From: Clostridium sp. CAG:413
GTDB taxonomy: Bacteria > Bacillota > Clostridia > Oscillospirales > Acutalibacteraceae
DNA: 23,610 nucleotides
Direction: 5' to 3'
Assembly: GCA_000431775.1 (NCBI GenBank)
Contig: FR888177.1
Location: forward strand, 1 to 23,610
This document shows positions 1 to 7,278 of the stretch, piece after piece. Numbering within the stretch: the first letter of the stretch is position 1; each line of letters begins with the position of its first letter. The notes under the pieces are model-generated. The model was given only the letters and a program-made list of their open reading frames with translations, made no database searches and had not been told where the DNA came from. The position numbers and the translations under genes are program-made.

Positions 1-155
1 GACGGAGGGATTGTAAAGGAAAATCAAAAAAATCGGATGGCAGATTGATCAGCCGATTTTGAAAAAGTTCTAAGAAAAAGGCAACAGTTTACTGAGTCAA
101 TCCCTCAGTCAGCCTGACGGCTGACGCCTCCCTTTACAAAAGGGAGCCTTTAAAG
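1..155. repeat. intergenic repeat-like element with nested inverted repeats
   Basis: This non-coding stretch is built from inverted repeats. GAGGGATTG (5-13) is complementary to CAATCCCTC (98-106). AAAATCGG (29-36) pairs with CCGATTTT (53-60). GTCAGCC (108-114) pairs with GGCTGAC (119-125) around a TGAC loop. CTCCCTTT (128-135) pairs with AAAGGGAG (139-146) around ACA. Twelve bases of its right end (143-154) recur as reverse complement at 18123-18134, and the GGGAGGC core recurs at 18159 and 23557. The layout looks like a short dispersed palindromic element of the kind common between genes in gut Clostridia. Its left boundary lies outside the window. That it is a genome-wide repeat is inferred, because only partial copies are visible here. 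Confidence 0.5.
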
Positions 156-223
156 TGCTTAACTTAAAAATATAAACCAATCAACATTTCCCTTTATCAA
201 AAACAAACACAGGAGGGCTGCAA

Positions 224-1888
224 ATGAAGATACCGAGCTTCAGGGTCGGGTGCATTATTGACGGCGAAAGGACCGTCATCACGACGCGGGAGAACGAATA
301 CTTTAAGATCGAGATGAGTCTTGAGGGCGAGAGATTCAGAGCGAGCCTTGTGCCCAAGGCGGCGTTCGAGCTGATCCGTGTGGACGCCGTTTTTGACTAC
401 GAATACCCCGACGGGGCAAAGTTCTTCGGCAACGGCTATCAGGCGTGGACGACCTCGAGGGAATACTCCGCAAAGGAGAAAATGCGCGACGTTACCCCCG
501 CAGCCGTCGGCCCGCTCAGGAAGGCTGCGGGCATCTCGGGCGACGTGCGCTTCGTCGAGTTCCCCAAGGAGAGAGGCTGCTTCTACAGCCACGCCTACAC
601 CTATATCAAGAGCCGTACGAGCTTTGATTTCTTCGGCTCGCTCAGCGAGCGGCAGGGCTTCACCGTCTTTTATGCCGACATGAACAGGGGCTACCTGACC
701 GTCTCTAAGGACGTCGAGGGCGTGACCGCCGTCGAGGAATACGAGCTGTTTGATATCGTGCATTTCAGCGGCGGCTGCGACGAGGTGTTTGACAAGTATT
801 TCGCCGCGATGGGCATTGCAAAGCCCCGTATCGACAGAATGTCGGGCTACACCTCATGGTACAATTACTTCCAAAAGATAGATGAGAATATCATCCTGCG
901 CGACCTCAACGCCCTTGACCCCGTAAAGGAGAGCGTCACGGTGTTTCAGGTGGACGACGGCTACGAGACCTTCGTGGGTGACTGGCTCGATCACAACGAG
1001 GCAAAATTCCCCGGCGGAATGAAGAATATAGCCGAGAAGATCCACGAGAAGGGCTACAAGGCGGGGATCTGGCTCGCTCCGTTCAATTTGCAGCGTGTTT
1101 CGAGGACATACAAGGAGCACCCCGACTGGGTCATCAAGGAGCACGGTCTGCCGCAGCTCGGCGTTTACGGCTGGGGCGGCGCATACACAATGGACCTCTA
1201 CAACAACGAGGCGAGGGAGTATATCCGTCATTTCTTTGATGTGATACTCAACGACTGGGGCTACGATATGGTGAAGCTCGACTTCCTCTACAGCCAGTGC
1301 ATCACGCCGAGGCGGGGCAAATCGAGGGGCACGATCATGTGCGAGGCGATGGAGTTCCTGCGCGAATGCTGCGGCGACAAACTGATACTCGGCTGCGGAG
1401 TGCCGCTTGGGGCGGCGTTCGGCTATGTTGACGCCTGCCGCATCAGCTGCGATGTCGACCTGACCTATTCGGGCAAATATTACAACCGTCTGCGGGTCAA
1501 CAACGAGATTCCGTCGGCTCAGAATGCGATAAACAATTCCGTGTTCCGCCGCCAGCTCAACGGCAGAGCCTTCTGCAACGACCCCGACGTATTCTTCCTC
1601 AGATACTCAAATCTTGAGTTCTCGCGGGAGCAGAAATTGCTGCTCGGCGGCATAAATCACCTCTTCGGCAGCGTGCTTTTCGTCTCCGACAACGCCGAGG
1701 AATACAAGACCGAGGATATCGAGGCTATAAAGAAATTCTTCGCCCGCCCGGACGCCGAGATCCTCTCCGTTGACGAGGAGAACGACGTTTTCCTGATAAA
1801 AGCCGTCATCGGCGGCGAGCGGAAATCCATCGCATTCAATATCAAGACCGGCAGGAGCAATATTGCCGAGGTTTTGGGTGTTAAATAA
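224..1888 (+). CDS. GH36-type alpha-galactosidase, short cytoplasmic form
   Basis: A 554-residue clan GH-D enzyme that probably releases terminal alpha-galactose from melibiose/raffinose-type sugars. The N-terminal ~200 residues form a shortened beta-sandwich region, followed by a (beta/alpha)8 barrel. Barrel motifs are FQVDDGYE around 241-248 (substrate-binding acidic pair D244/D245), VKLDFLY with the expected nucleophile D353, and CRISCDVDLTY with the expected acid/base D410. The C-terminal beta domain is only about 80 residues. Typical bacterial GH36 proteins are about 700 or more residues, so this is a compact subgroup and the exact substrate is uncertain. There is no signal peptide, so it should act in the cytoplasm on imported oligosaccharide. 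AGGAGGG at 211-217 fixes the ATG at 224. It is monocistronic, ending at the terminator at 1895-1940; no transporter lies beside it. Confidence 0.85.
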   Translation: MKIPSFRVGCIIDGERTVITTRENEYFKIEMSLEGERFRASLVPKAAFELIRVDAVFDYEYPDGAKFFGNGYQAWTTSREYSAKEKMRDVTPAAVGPLRKAAGISGDVRFVEFPKERGCFYSHAYTYIKSRTSFDFFGSLSERQGFTVFYADMNRGYLTVSKDVEGVTAVEEYELFDIVHFSGGCDEVFDKYFAAMGIAKPRIDRMSGYTSWYNYFQKIDENIILRDLNALDPVKESVTVFQVDDGYETFVGDWLDHNEAKFPGGMKNIAEKIHEKGYKAGIWLAPFNLQRVSRTYKEHPDWVIKEHGLPQLGVYGWGGAYTMDLYNNEAREYIRHFFDVILNDWGYDMVKLDFLYSQCITPRRGKSRGTIMCEAMEFLRECCGDKLILGCGVPLGAAFGYVDACRISCDVDLTYSGKYYNRLRVNNEIPSAQNAINNSVFRRQLNGRAFCNDPDVFFLRYSNLEFSREQKLLLGGINHLFGSVLFVSDNAEEYKTEDIEAIKKFFARPDAEILSVDEENDVFLIKAVIGGERKSIAFNIKTGRSNIAEVLGVK

Positions 1889-1894
1889 AAAAAT

Positions 1895-1940
1895 AAACTG
1901 CGCCGGCGGGTCGATGCCCGTTTGGCGCAGTTTTTGTTTG
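1895..1940. terminator. bidirectional intrinsic terminator between convergent genes
   Basis: A ten-base-pair stem AAACTGCGCC (1895-1904) / GGCGCAGTTT (1924-1933) encloses an inner CGGG/CCCG pairing. A T-rich run follows on the plus strand (1931-1939) and an A-rich run precedes the stem (1881-1897), which becomes a T-run on the minus strand. It therefore can end both the alpha-galactosidase transcript and the convergent minus-strand transcript. Confidence 0.85.
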
Positions 1941-1946
1941 CTGTGA

Positions 1947-2258
1947 TTATGCGAGGCGTCTGCCGTCCTTGAGCTTGACCTTGCCCACGAACGGGATCTT
2001 CAGCACGCCCTCAAAGGTGTCGCCGTCAAAGGTGGCATTGAGAACGATATCCTTGCCCGGGAGCATCGAGGTCTGAACGGTGACGGTGACGTCGGTGCCG
2101 TCCTCCTTGACCTCTTTAACGGTTACGTCGGGGATTTTGACATTCGGGATATCCAGCTTGAAGCCGTAGGAGCCGTTGTCGTCGAATATTTCCATTTTAA
2201 CTTCGCCGGAGAAAAGCATTGAGCTGACGTTGCAGACCCATTTGCCGAGACCTATCAT
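1947..2258 (-). CDS. conserved hypothetical small beta-rich protein (103 aa)
   Basis: Function not recognised. The start MIGLGKW at 2258 is chosen because AAAGGAG lies just upstream (2274-2268) and a promoter predicts transcription from about 2282, which excludes longer in-frame extensions. The 103 residues alternate hydrophobic and polar positions, as in a beta-barrel or beta-sandwich: residues 18-25, 32-50, 57-63, 70-77 and 84-96 all look like strands, linked by turns such as DDNG (26-29), EDGTD (52-56) and DGD (78-80). There is no signal peptide, membrane segment or obvious catalytic motif. The composition suggests a small binding or structural protein. It is convergent with the alpha-galactosidase and divergent from the ribosomal operon, so it is its own transcription unit. 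That it is a real gene rests on promoter, ribosome binding site, terminator and protein-like sequence together. Confidence 0.75.
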   Translation of the reverse strand: MIGLGKWVCNVSSMLFSGEVKMEIFDDNGSYGFKLDIPNVKIPDVTVKEVKEDGTDVTVTVQTSMLPGKDIVLNATFDGDTFEGVLKIPFVGKVKLKDGRRLA

Positions 2259-2288
2259 ATTTTTAATCTCCTTTCGGTTGATGGATAC

Positions 2289-2317
2289 ATAATACCACAC
2301 ATTCGCCGCCATATCAA
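2289..2317 (-). promoter_or_regulatory. sigma-A-type promoter for the 103-aa gene
   Basis: Read on the minus strand, TTGATA (2317-2312) and TATTAT (2294-2289) are separated by exactly 17 bases. Initiation near 2282 would give a leader of about 24 nt, with the ribosome binding site AAAGGAG and ATG at 2258 correctly placed behind it. Confidence 0.65.
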
Positions 2318-2476
2318 TATGTAATTTATTTTTGCCGCCTGTCCACATCATATAGTGGTGCGTCGGGAGCGTTATATATACATTTTAAATATGTACCTTA
2401 CGGCGGGCACAACGCCTCCGATCGGCGAGGGGCGAAAAGCCTTGACGCAGTTTGATTTCGGGGCTTCACGGCGGCG

Positions 2477-2537
2477 AAAAAAATCTCAATTTTTTTGAAA
2501 AAAATCCTTGACATGTATATAGCGTGTGTGGTATAGT
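2477..2537 (+). promoter_or_regulatory. promoter of the S10-spc-alpha ribosomal operon, with A/T-rich upstream element
   Basis: A consensus -35 TTGACA (2508-2513) and -10 TATAGT (2532-2537) are separated by 18 bases. Just upstream, 2477-2507 consists of phased A and T runs, like an UP element that would boost alpha-subunit binding, as expected for a ribosomal protein operon. Transcription should begin near 2543-2545. No str-operon genes (rpsL, rpsG, fusA, tuf) precede it within the window, so rpsJ begins this transcription unit here. Confidence 0.8.
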
Positions 2538-2543
2538 ATTCAG

Positions 2544-3016
2544 GCATGGTGGAAAGTAGGGGTTACTATGCCCTGAAAGAATCCGTAAAATCATGCAGAT
2601 ATGCGTTGATGCAGGAGGTGGCCGCTCTCAGAAGCGGGAAATTTCTGCGGAGTATGTCCGATTTTCAAACCGGGCGATCGTATCCATCCGGCAGCCGGGC
2701 AAGCTATGCCCGATGCGCGGATTGCCGTTCAGGTTTTTCGTCAGTTTGCTCAAAAGGTGCGAGCGGGGCTTCTTGCGGGTCCCAAAGCGTTTTTGAGTGA
2801 AATGATGAAAAATATGGCGGCATGAAGCCTTGGCCTTTGCTGCTGCAAGGAAAGCCGCCGATCCCGGGCGGTCTTCCTGCTTGGATACATATGTGCAAAT
2901 GAGCGTCAGCTTACCCGGAAATATTGTTTTTCCGGTTTTTTAAACCGGACGGGTTGAAACACCCGGGTCAGTTTCCACGAATTTGCAGCCCGCCAATCAT
3001 TTAAGGAGGCGTAACC
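2544..3016 (+). promoter_or_regulatory. long structured 5' leader of the ribosomal operon
   Basis: About 470 nt of transcribed leader separates the promoter from rpsJ and holds no convincing gene. Visible hairpins are: P1, CAGGCAT (2541-2547) with ATGCCCTG (2568-2575), with an inner AGTA/TACT stem and a one-sided GGTGGAA bulge; P2, CCGCT/AGCGG (2622-2637); P3, a long helix pairing 2686-2693 with 2714-2722 and CGGGCA (2696-2701) with TGCCCG (2707-2712); P4, 2845-2859 with 2866-2880; and the terminator-like hairpin at 2915-2941. The size and ordered helices suggest a regulatory RNA, perhaps bound by a ribosomal protein as in autogenous control. In E. coli the S10 leader responds to L4; no resemblance to that leader was recognised here. 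The rpsJ ribosome binding site AAGGAGG is at 3003-3009. Confidence 0.55.
2913..2968 (+). terminator. attenuator-like terminator with alternative pairings before rpsJ
   Basis: CCGGAAA (2915-2921) pairs with TTTCCGG (2929-2935) around a seven-base loop and is followed by six T (2936-2941), a good intrinsic terminator. Its 3' arm can instead form CCGGTTT (2932-2938) / AAACCGG (2942-2948). Its 5' arm ACCCGG (2913-2918) can pair perfectly with CCGGGT (2963-2968). The terminator and alternative folds exclude each other. A downstream stem CGGGT/ACCCG closes a TGAAAC loop (2951-2965). It is a plausible premature-termination switch for the operon; which ligand or protein would act on it is unknown. 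Confidence 0.55.
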
Positions 3017-3328
3017 ATGGCAGTTAAGGGAAAAATCAGAATCAGACTCAAGGGCTACGATCACAGCGTCGTCGATAAGGCAGCGGAGAAGATCGTTGAG
3101 ACCGCTAAGAGAACGGGCGCACAGGTTTCCGGCCCCGTCCCCCTTCCGACCGAGAAGGAGATCGTAACCATCCTCCGCGCTGTTCATAAGTATAAGGACA
3201 GCCGTGAGCAGTTTGAGCAGAGAACACACAAAAGGCTTATCGACATTATCAGACCCTCAGCCAAGACGGTTGAAGCTCTGACAGGTCTTGAGCTTCCCGC
3301 AGGCGTTGAGATCGAGATCAAACTTTGA
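3017..3328 (+). CDS. rpsJ: 30S ribosomal protein S10
   Basis: A 103-residue full-length S10, which sits in the head of the 30S subunit and also partners NusB in antitermination. Recognised from the opening [11 protein letters not shown], the central PVPLPTEK stretch and the THKRLIDI segment that forms the conserved loop reaching into the head. Length matches the family. It is the first gene of the operon: AAGGAGG at 3003-3009 precedes the ATG by seven bases, and the structured leader lies directly upstream. A seven-base-pair hairpin occupies the 63-bp gap to rplC. As first gene it would take the full effect of any leader attenuation. Confidence 0.98.
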   Translation: MAVKGKIRIRLKGYDHSVVDKAAEKIVETAKRTGAQVSGPVPLPTEKEIVTILRAVHKYKDSREQFEQRTHKRLIDIIRPSAKTVEALTGLELPAGVEIEIKL

Positions 3329-3348
3329 TTTCTGCGTGTGCAGGTCAA

Positions 3349-3366
3349 GTTGGCCTAAAGGTCAAC
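3349..3366 (+). other. small hairpin in the rpsJ-rplC spacer
   Basis: GTTGGCC (3349-3355) pairs with GGTCAAC (3360-3366), with one G-T wobble, around a TAAA loop. No T-run follows, so it is not a terminator. It ends about 25 bases before the rplC start and could be a processing or translation-modulating hairpin; that role is a guess. Confidence 0.35.
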
Positions 3367-3391
3367 CAATAACCTAAAGGAGGAAAGCAAT

Positions 3392-4024
3392 ATGCAAAAG
3401 GCTTTAATCGGCAAGAAGATCGGTATGACTCAGATCTTCGATGAAAAGGGAAATGTCATCCCCGTAACGGTAGTTGAAGCAGGTCCCTGCAACGTCGTTA
3501 TGAAGAAGACCGTCGAGAACGACGGCTACGAGGCAGTTCAGCTCGGCTTCGGCGATGTTAAGGTACAGAGAGTCAACAAGCCCATGATGGGTCACTTCAA
3601 GAAGAACGACGTCGCTCCCAAAAAGACTCTTAAAGAGTTCAAGTTTGACGATATCTCAAGCGTCAACGTCGGCGACACGCTCAAGGCAGATATCTTCGCC
3701 GTCGGCGAAAAGGTAGATGTCATCGGCACCAGCAAAGGTAAGGGTACCGCCGGTGCTATCAAGAGATGGAACTTCTCCAGACTTAAAGAGTCACACGGTA
3801 CCGGCCCTGTTGCAAGGCACGCCGGATCCCTGGGCGCTTGCTCCGATCCCTCGAGAGTTTACAAGGGAAAGAAGCTCGCCGGTCACCTCGGCTGCGAGAG
3901 AGTCACCATCCAGAATCTTGACGTAGCTAAGATCGATGCAGATAACAACCTCATCGCTATCAAGGGCGCTATCCCCGGCCCCAAGGGCGGCATCGTGGTT
4001 ATCCGCAACGCAAAGAAAGCATAA
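3392..4024 (+). CDS. rplC: 50S ribosomal protein L3
   Basis: A 210-residue L3, one of the two proteins that start 50S assembly, with an extension reaching toward the peptidyl transferase centre. The N-terminal [23 protein letters not shown] is the family signature. The long central loop containing [33 protein letters not shown] and GKKLAGHLG (about 118-168) matches the RNA-penetrating arm. Length is normal for Firmicutes. It is preceded by AAAGGAGG and followed after 18 bp by rplD. Confidence 0.98.
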   Translation: MQKALIGKKIGMTQIFDEKGNVIPVTVVEAGPCNVVMKKTVENDGYEAVQLGFGDVKVQRVNKPMMGHFKKNDVAPKKTLKEFKFDDISSVNVGDTLKADIFAVGEKVDVIGTSKGKGTAGAIKRWNFSRLKESHGTGPVARHAGSLGACSDPSRVYKGKKLAGHLGCERVTIQNLDVAKIDADNNLIAIKGAIPGPKGGIVVIRNAKKA

Positions 4025-4042
4025 GGAAAGGAGTAGAATAGA

Positions 4043-4666
4043 ATGCCTACAGTATCAGTTTTTGACATGACAGGTAAAAAGGTTTCCGACCTTGAGCTTG
4101 CAGAAAGCATTTTCGGAATCGAGCCCAGCATCCCTGCTATGCATCTCTGCGTAGTCAGCTATCTGGCAAATCAGCGTCAGGGCACACAGTCTACTCTTAC
4201 CAGAGCAGAAGTCAGCGGCGGCGGTAAGAAGCCCTGGAGACAGAAGGGCACCGGCCGCGCAAGACAGGGTTCGACCAGAGCTCCGCAGTGGTATCACGGC
4301 GGTATCTCTCACGGCCCCAAGCCCCGTGATTATCACAAGGACGTCAATAAGAAGGTCAGAAGACTTGCTATCAAGTCCGCCCTCTCCGCGAAGGTTCAGG
4401 ACAATGAGCTGATAGTCCTCGACAGCCTCACTCTTGAGAACATCAAGACTAAGGAAATGGTCAAGGTCGTCAACGCTCTTGAGACCGGCAAGAAGGTTCT
4501 CTTCGTCCTTCCCGAGAAGAACGACGTCATTTACCGCTCGGCACGCAACATTGCCGGCGTTAAGACCACCCTTGCAAGCACACTGAATGTTTACGATCTC
4601 CTTAACTGCGACACCGTCGTAGTCCTCAAGGATGCCGTAAGCAAGATCGAGGAGGTTTACGCATGA
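4043..4666 (+). CDS. rplD: 50S ribosomal protein L4
   Basis: A 207-residue L4 that lines the peptide exit tunnel with its extended loop and binds 23S rRNA domain I. The loop is visible as [21 protein letters not shown] followed by [13 protein letters not shown], about residues 59-97. In E. coli L4 also represses its own S10 operon through the leader; whether that holds here is unknown, although a long leader is present. The stop codon overlaps the start of rplW by four bases (ATGA), indicating translational coupling. Confidence 0.98.
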   Translation: MPTVSVFDMTGKKVSDLELAESIFGIEPSIPAMHLCVVSYLANQRQGTQSTLTRAEVSGGGKKPWRQKGTGRARQGSTRAPQWYHGGISHGPKPRDYHKDVNKKVRRLAIKSALSAKVQDNELIVLDSLTLENIKTKEMVKVVNALETGKKVLFVLPEKNDVIYRSARNIAGVKTTLASTLNVYDLLNCDTVVVLKDAVSKIEEVYA

Positions 4667-4959
4667 GCAGGATAGCACAGGATATCATCCTCCGCCCCGT
4701 CATCACCGAGAACAGCATGGACGGCATTGCCGACCGTAAATATACCTTCGAGGTCGCTAAGGACGCCAACAAGATCGAGATCGCAAAGGCGGTTGAGGAG
4801 CTCTTCGGCGTTAAGGTCTCCAAGGTCAACACCATCAATGTTGACGGCAAACTCAGAAGATACGGCCGCTTCGAGGGCTACACCGCTTCTCGCAAAAAGG
4901 CGATCGTTACTCTTACCGAGGATTCCAAGGCCATCGAGTTCTTCGACGGCATGATGTAA
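4663..4959 (+). CDS. rplW: 50S ribosomal protein L23
   Basis: A 98-residue L23, the docking site at the tunnel exit for trigger factor and signal recognition particle. Recognised from the N-terminal [12 protein letters not shown], then [26 protein letters not shown] and the basic [22 protein letters not shown] segment. It begins within the last codons of rplD (ATGA overlap), with its ribosome binding site inside rplD. Unlike most gaps in this operon, the 91-bp interval to rplB is long and holds hairpins. Confidence 0.98.
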   Translation: MSRIAQDIILRPVITENSMDGIADRKYTFEVAKDANKIEIAKAVEELFGVKVSKVNTINVDGKLRRYGRFEGYTASRKKAIVTLTEDSKAIEFFDGMM

Positions 4960-4963
4960 TTAA

Positions 4964-5030
4964 CCGGATAATTCCGGACCCTTTATTCCGGCGGTAAAGT
5001 ATGGAGAATGACATTGCTCCGCAAAGCCGC
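4964..5030 (+). other. hairpin-containing rplW-rplB spacer
   Basis: CCGGA (4964-4968) pairs with TCCGG (4973-4977) around TAAT. Further on, GCGG (4991-4994) can pair with CCGC (5027-5030) enclosing GGAG (5003-5006) with CTCC (5017-5020). Neither is followed by a T-run. The fold ends just before the rplB ribosome binding site (AAGGAG near 5034-5039) and may affect translation or RNA processing; no function is established. Confidence 0.35.
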
Positions 5031-5050
5031 TGTAAGGAGAGTGTGAAAAA

Positions 5051-5884
5051 ATGTCTATTAAATTTTACAAGCCGACAGGCAACGGTCGCCGTAACATGTC
5101 GGTAACCGATTACTCCGAGCTTTCAAACGTCGCTCCCGAGAGAAGCCTTCTCGTTTCTCTCAAGAAGAACAGCGGCCGCAACAGCTACGGCAGGATCACC
5201 GTCCGTCATCGCGGCGGCGGTCAGAGAAGAAAGTACCGTATAATCGACTTCAAGAGAGATAAGTTCGATATCCCCGCAACGGTTGCCAGCGTTGAGTATG
5301 ACCCCAACCGCTCGGCATTCATCGCCCTTCTTCAGTATGAAGACGGCGAGAAGAGATATATCCTTCAGCCCGCAGGCCTTAAGGTCGGCGATGTAGTCGT
5401 TTCCGGTAAGGACGCCGACATCAAGGCAGGCAATGCTCTTCCCCTTTCAAGCATCCCCGTCGGTACTATCGTTCACAATGTTGAGCTTTACCCCGGCAGA
5501 GGCGGCCAGCTTGCAAGAGCAGCAGGTAACTCCGCTCAGCTGATGGCTAAGGAAGGCGTTTATGCCCTCCTCAGACTTCCCTCAGGCGAGCTTCGCAACG
5601 TCCCCGCTTCCTGCATGGCTACCATCGGTCAGGTCGGTAACCTCGACCATGAAAACGTCAAAGTCGGTAAGGCCGGCCGTAAACGTCACATGGGTTGGAG
5701 ACCTACGGTCCGCGGTTCTGTCATGAACCCCTGCGATCACCCCCACGGCGGCGGCGAAGGCAAGTCCCCCGTCGGCAGACCCGGCCCTGTTACCCCTTGG
5801 GGCAAGCCCGCTCTCGGTTACAAGACCAGAAGAACGAAGAAATCGTCCGACAAGCTTATCGTAAAGCGTCGTAACGACAAATAA
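5051..5884 (+). CDS. rplB: 50S ribosomal protein L2
   Basis: A 277-residue L2, an rRNA-binding protein next to the peptidyl transferase centre that is needed for subunit association. The N-terminal OB-type domain carries the [19 protein letters not shown] signature (52-70). The SH3-like domain follows, and the C-terminal [19 protein letters not shown] (226-244) holds the conserved histidine (H230, equivalent to H229 of E. coli). Length and motifs are canonical. It is separated from rplW by a structured 91-bp spacer and followed 19 bp later by rpsS. Confidence 0.98.
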   Translation: MSIKFYKPTGNGRRNMSVTDYSELSNVAPERSLLVSLKKNSGRNSYGRITVRHRGGGQRRKYRIIDFKRDKFDIPATVASVEYDPNRSAFIALLQYEDGEKRYILQPAGLKVGDVVVSGKDADIKAGNALPLSSIPVGTIVHNVELYPGRGGQLARAAGNSAQLMAKEGVYALLRLPSGELRNVPASCMATIGQVGNLDHENVKVGKAGRKRHMGWRPTVRGSVMNPCDHPHGGGEGKSPVGRPGPVTPWGKPALGYKTRRTKKSSDKLIVKRRNDK

Positions 5885-5903
5885 GTGAAAGGAGCAGATA
5901 ATA

Positions 5904-6185
5904 ATGGGCAGAAGCATTAAAAAAGGACCCTTCGTGCAGCCTAAACTGCTCGAGAGAGTTCAGAAGATGAATGAATCCGGCGAAAAGCAGGTCCTCAAGA
6001 CCTGGAGCCGTTCCTCAACGATCTTCCCCGACTTCGTCGGCCACACGTTTGCTGTTCACGACGGACGTAAGCACGTTCCTGTTTATGTAACAGAGGATAT
6101 GGTCGGCCACAAGCTCGGCGAGTTTGCGCCTACGAGGACCTTCAGAGGCCACGCAGGCTCAAAAACATCAAACAACGGTAAATAA
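5904..6185 (+). CDS. rpsS: 30S ribosomal protein S19
   Basis: A 93-residue S19, part of the 30S head, which contacts S13 and the A-site finger. The family signature is plain: [11 protein letters not shown] at the start, [29 protein letters not shown] in the middle and [14 protein letters not shown] near the end. Normal length. The start is supported by GAAAGGAG directly upstream. Confidence 0.98.
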   Translation: MGRSIKKGPFVQPKLLERVQKMNESGEKQVLKTWSRSSTIFPDFVGHTFAVHDGRKHVPVYVTEDMVGHKLGEFAPTRTFRGHAGSKTSNNGK

Positions 6186-6208
6186 TCGGCGAAAGGAGTG
6201 TATTAACT

Positions 6209-6571
6209 ATGTCAGATCAGGCAATGCAGAGTGTGCCCACCGCAACCGCAAAGGCCACTTACATCCGTATTGCGCCTCGCAAGGTTCAGATTGTGCTTGA
6301 CTTAATCCGCAATCAGCCCGCAGATAAGGCAATGGCAATCCTCAAGTACACGCCCAAAGCCGCGTGTGAACCCTTGATGAAGCTCTTAAAATCAGCTATG
6401 GCAAACGCTGAGAACAACAATAATATGGATACCAGCCGCCTTTACGTTGCAGAGTGCAGCGTGAGCCAGGGTCCTACCCTCAAGAGGATCAGACCCAGAG
6501 CTCAGGGCAGAGCGTTCCGTATAAACAAAAAGACTTCACACATCAGCCTTGTACTCAAGGAAATGGAATAA
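6209..6571 (+). CDS. rplV: 50S ribosomal protein L22
   Basis: A 120-residue L22, which with L4 forms the constriction of the exit tunnel and is a site of macrolide-resistance changes. The motif [17 protein letters not shown] follows an N-terminal stretch of about 17 residues that is slightly longer than in Bacillus. The tunnel hairpin [20 protein letters not shown] spans 88-107. GAAAGGAG upstream supports the ATG chosen. A nearer in-frame ATG at codon 5 exists but is less well spaced from the ribosome binding site. Confidence 0.97.
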   Translation: MSDQAMQSVPTATAKATYIRIAPRKVQIVLDLIRNQPADKAMAILKYTPKAACEPLMKLLKSAMANAENNNNMDTSRLYVAECSVSQGPTLKRIRPRAQGRAFRINKKTSHISLVLKEME

Positions 6572-6591
6572 GCGAAGGAGGAGGTTAAACA

Positions 6592-7278
6592 ATGGGACAG
6601 AAAATTAATCCTACCGGTTTAAGAATCGGTGTTATTAAGAACTGGGAATCCCGCTGGTATGCGAATCCCAACAAGTTCGGTGATACTCTCGTTGAAGATT
6701 ACAATCTCCGTGAGTACCTTCTTGAGAAGCTCGCTCCTGCCGGAGTACCCAAGGTTGAGATCGAACGCGACGCTAAGCGTGTTTACATCAACATTCACTG
6801 CGCTAAGCCCGGCATGGTCATCGGCCGCCAGGGCGCTGAGATAGAGAAGCTCAAGAAGATCTGCGAGAAGAAGCTCGGCGGCAAAGAGGTTTCCCTCAAC
6901 ATCGTCGAGATCAAGCAGCCCGATCTCAATGCTCAGCTTGTTGCAGAGAGCATTGCTTCTCAGCTCGAGAGACGTGTTTCCTACCGTCGTGCCCTTAAGC
7001 AGGCCATCGGCAGAACCATGAAGCTCGGCGCAAAGGGCATCAAGACTCAGGTTTCCGGCCGTCTCGGCGGCGCTGAGATCGCCCGTACAGAGGCTTATCA
7101 CGAGGGCACTATCCCTCTTCAGACCATCAGAGCGGACATCGACTACGGCTTTGCCGAGGCTAAGACCACTTACGGCAGAATCGGCGTCAAGGTTTGGCTC
7201 TACAGAGGCGAGGTTCTGCGCGAGAGCAGAAACACCAATTCCCGCCCCAGAAGACGCAGAGAAGGAGGTAACCAATAA
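6592..7278 (+). CDS. rpsC: 30S ribosomal protein S3
   Basis: A 228-residue S3 at the mRNA entry channel of the 30S subunit. It begins [15 protein letters not shown], contains a type II KH domain with the GRQG loop at 78-81 ([15 protein letters not shown]), and a C-terminal domain with [21 protein letters not shown] and [16 protein letters not shown]. The tail is basic ([11 protein letters not shown]). Its stop codon overlaps the rplP start by one base (TAATG), and the AAGGAGG site for rplP lies inside the last codons of rpsC, so the two are translationally coupled. Confidence 0.98.
   Translation: MGQKINPTGLRIGVIKNWESRWYANPNKFGDTLVEDYNLREYLLEKLAPAGVPKVEIERDAKRVYINIHCAKPGMVIGRQGAEIEKLKKICEKKLGGKEVSLNIVEIKQPDLNAQLVAESIASQLERRVSYRRALKQAIGRTMKLGAKGIKTQVSGRLGGAEIARTEAYHEGTIPLQTIRADIDYGFAEAKTTYGRIGVKVWLYRGEVLRESRNTNSRPRRRREGGNQ

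Noticed and set aside
2259..2351. N-terminal extension of the 103-aa minus-strand protein
   Set aside because: The extension overlaps the promoter elements and lies upstream of the expected transcription start; a good ribosome binding site serves the ATG at 2258.
2546..2800. Plus-strand open frame of 84 codons in the ribosomal leader
   Set aside because: It begins right at the predicted transcription start without a ribosome binding site, the protein is rich in Ser, Arg and Cys with no recognisable fold, and it overlaps the leader hairpins.
4997..5046. Possible remnant small gene between rplW and rplB
   Set aside because: No open frame with a ribosome binding site; the sequence is better explained as a structured spacer.
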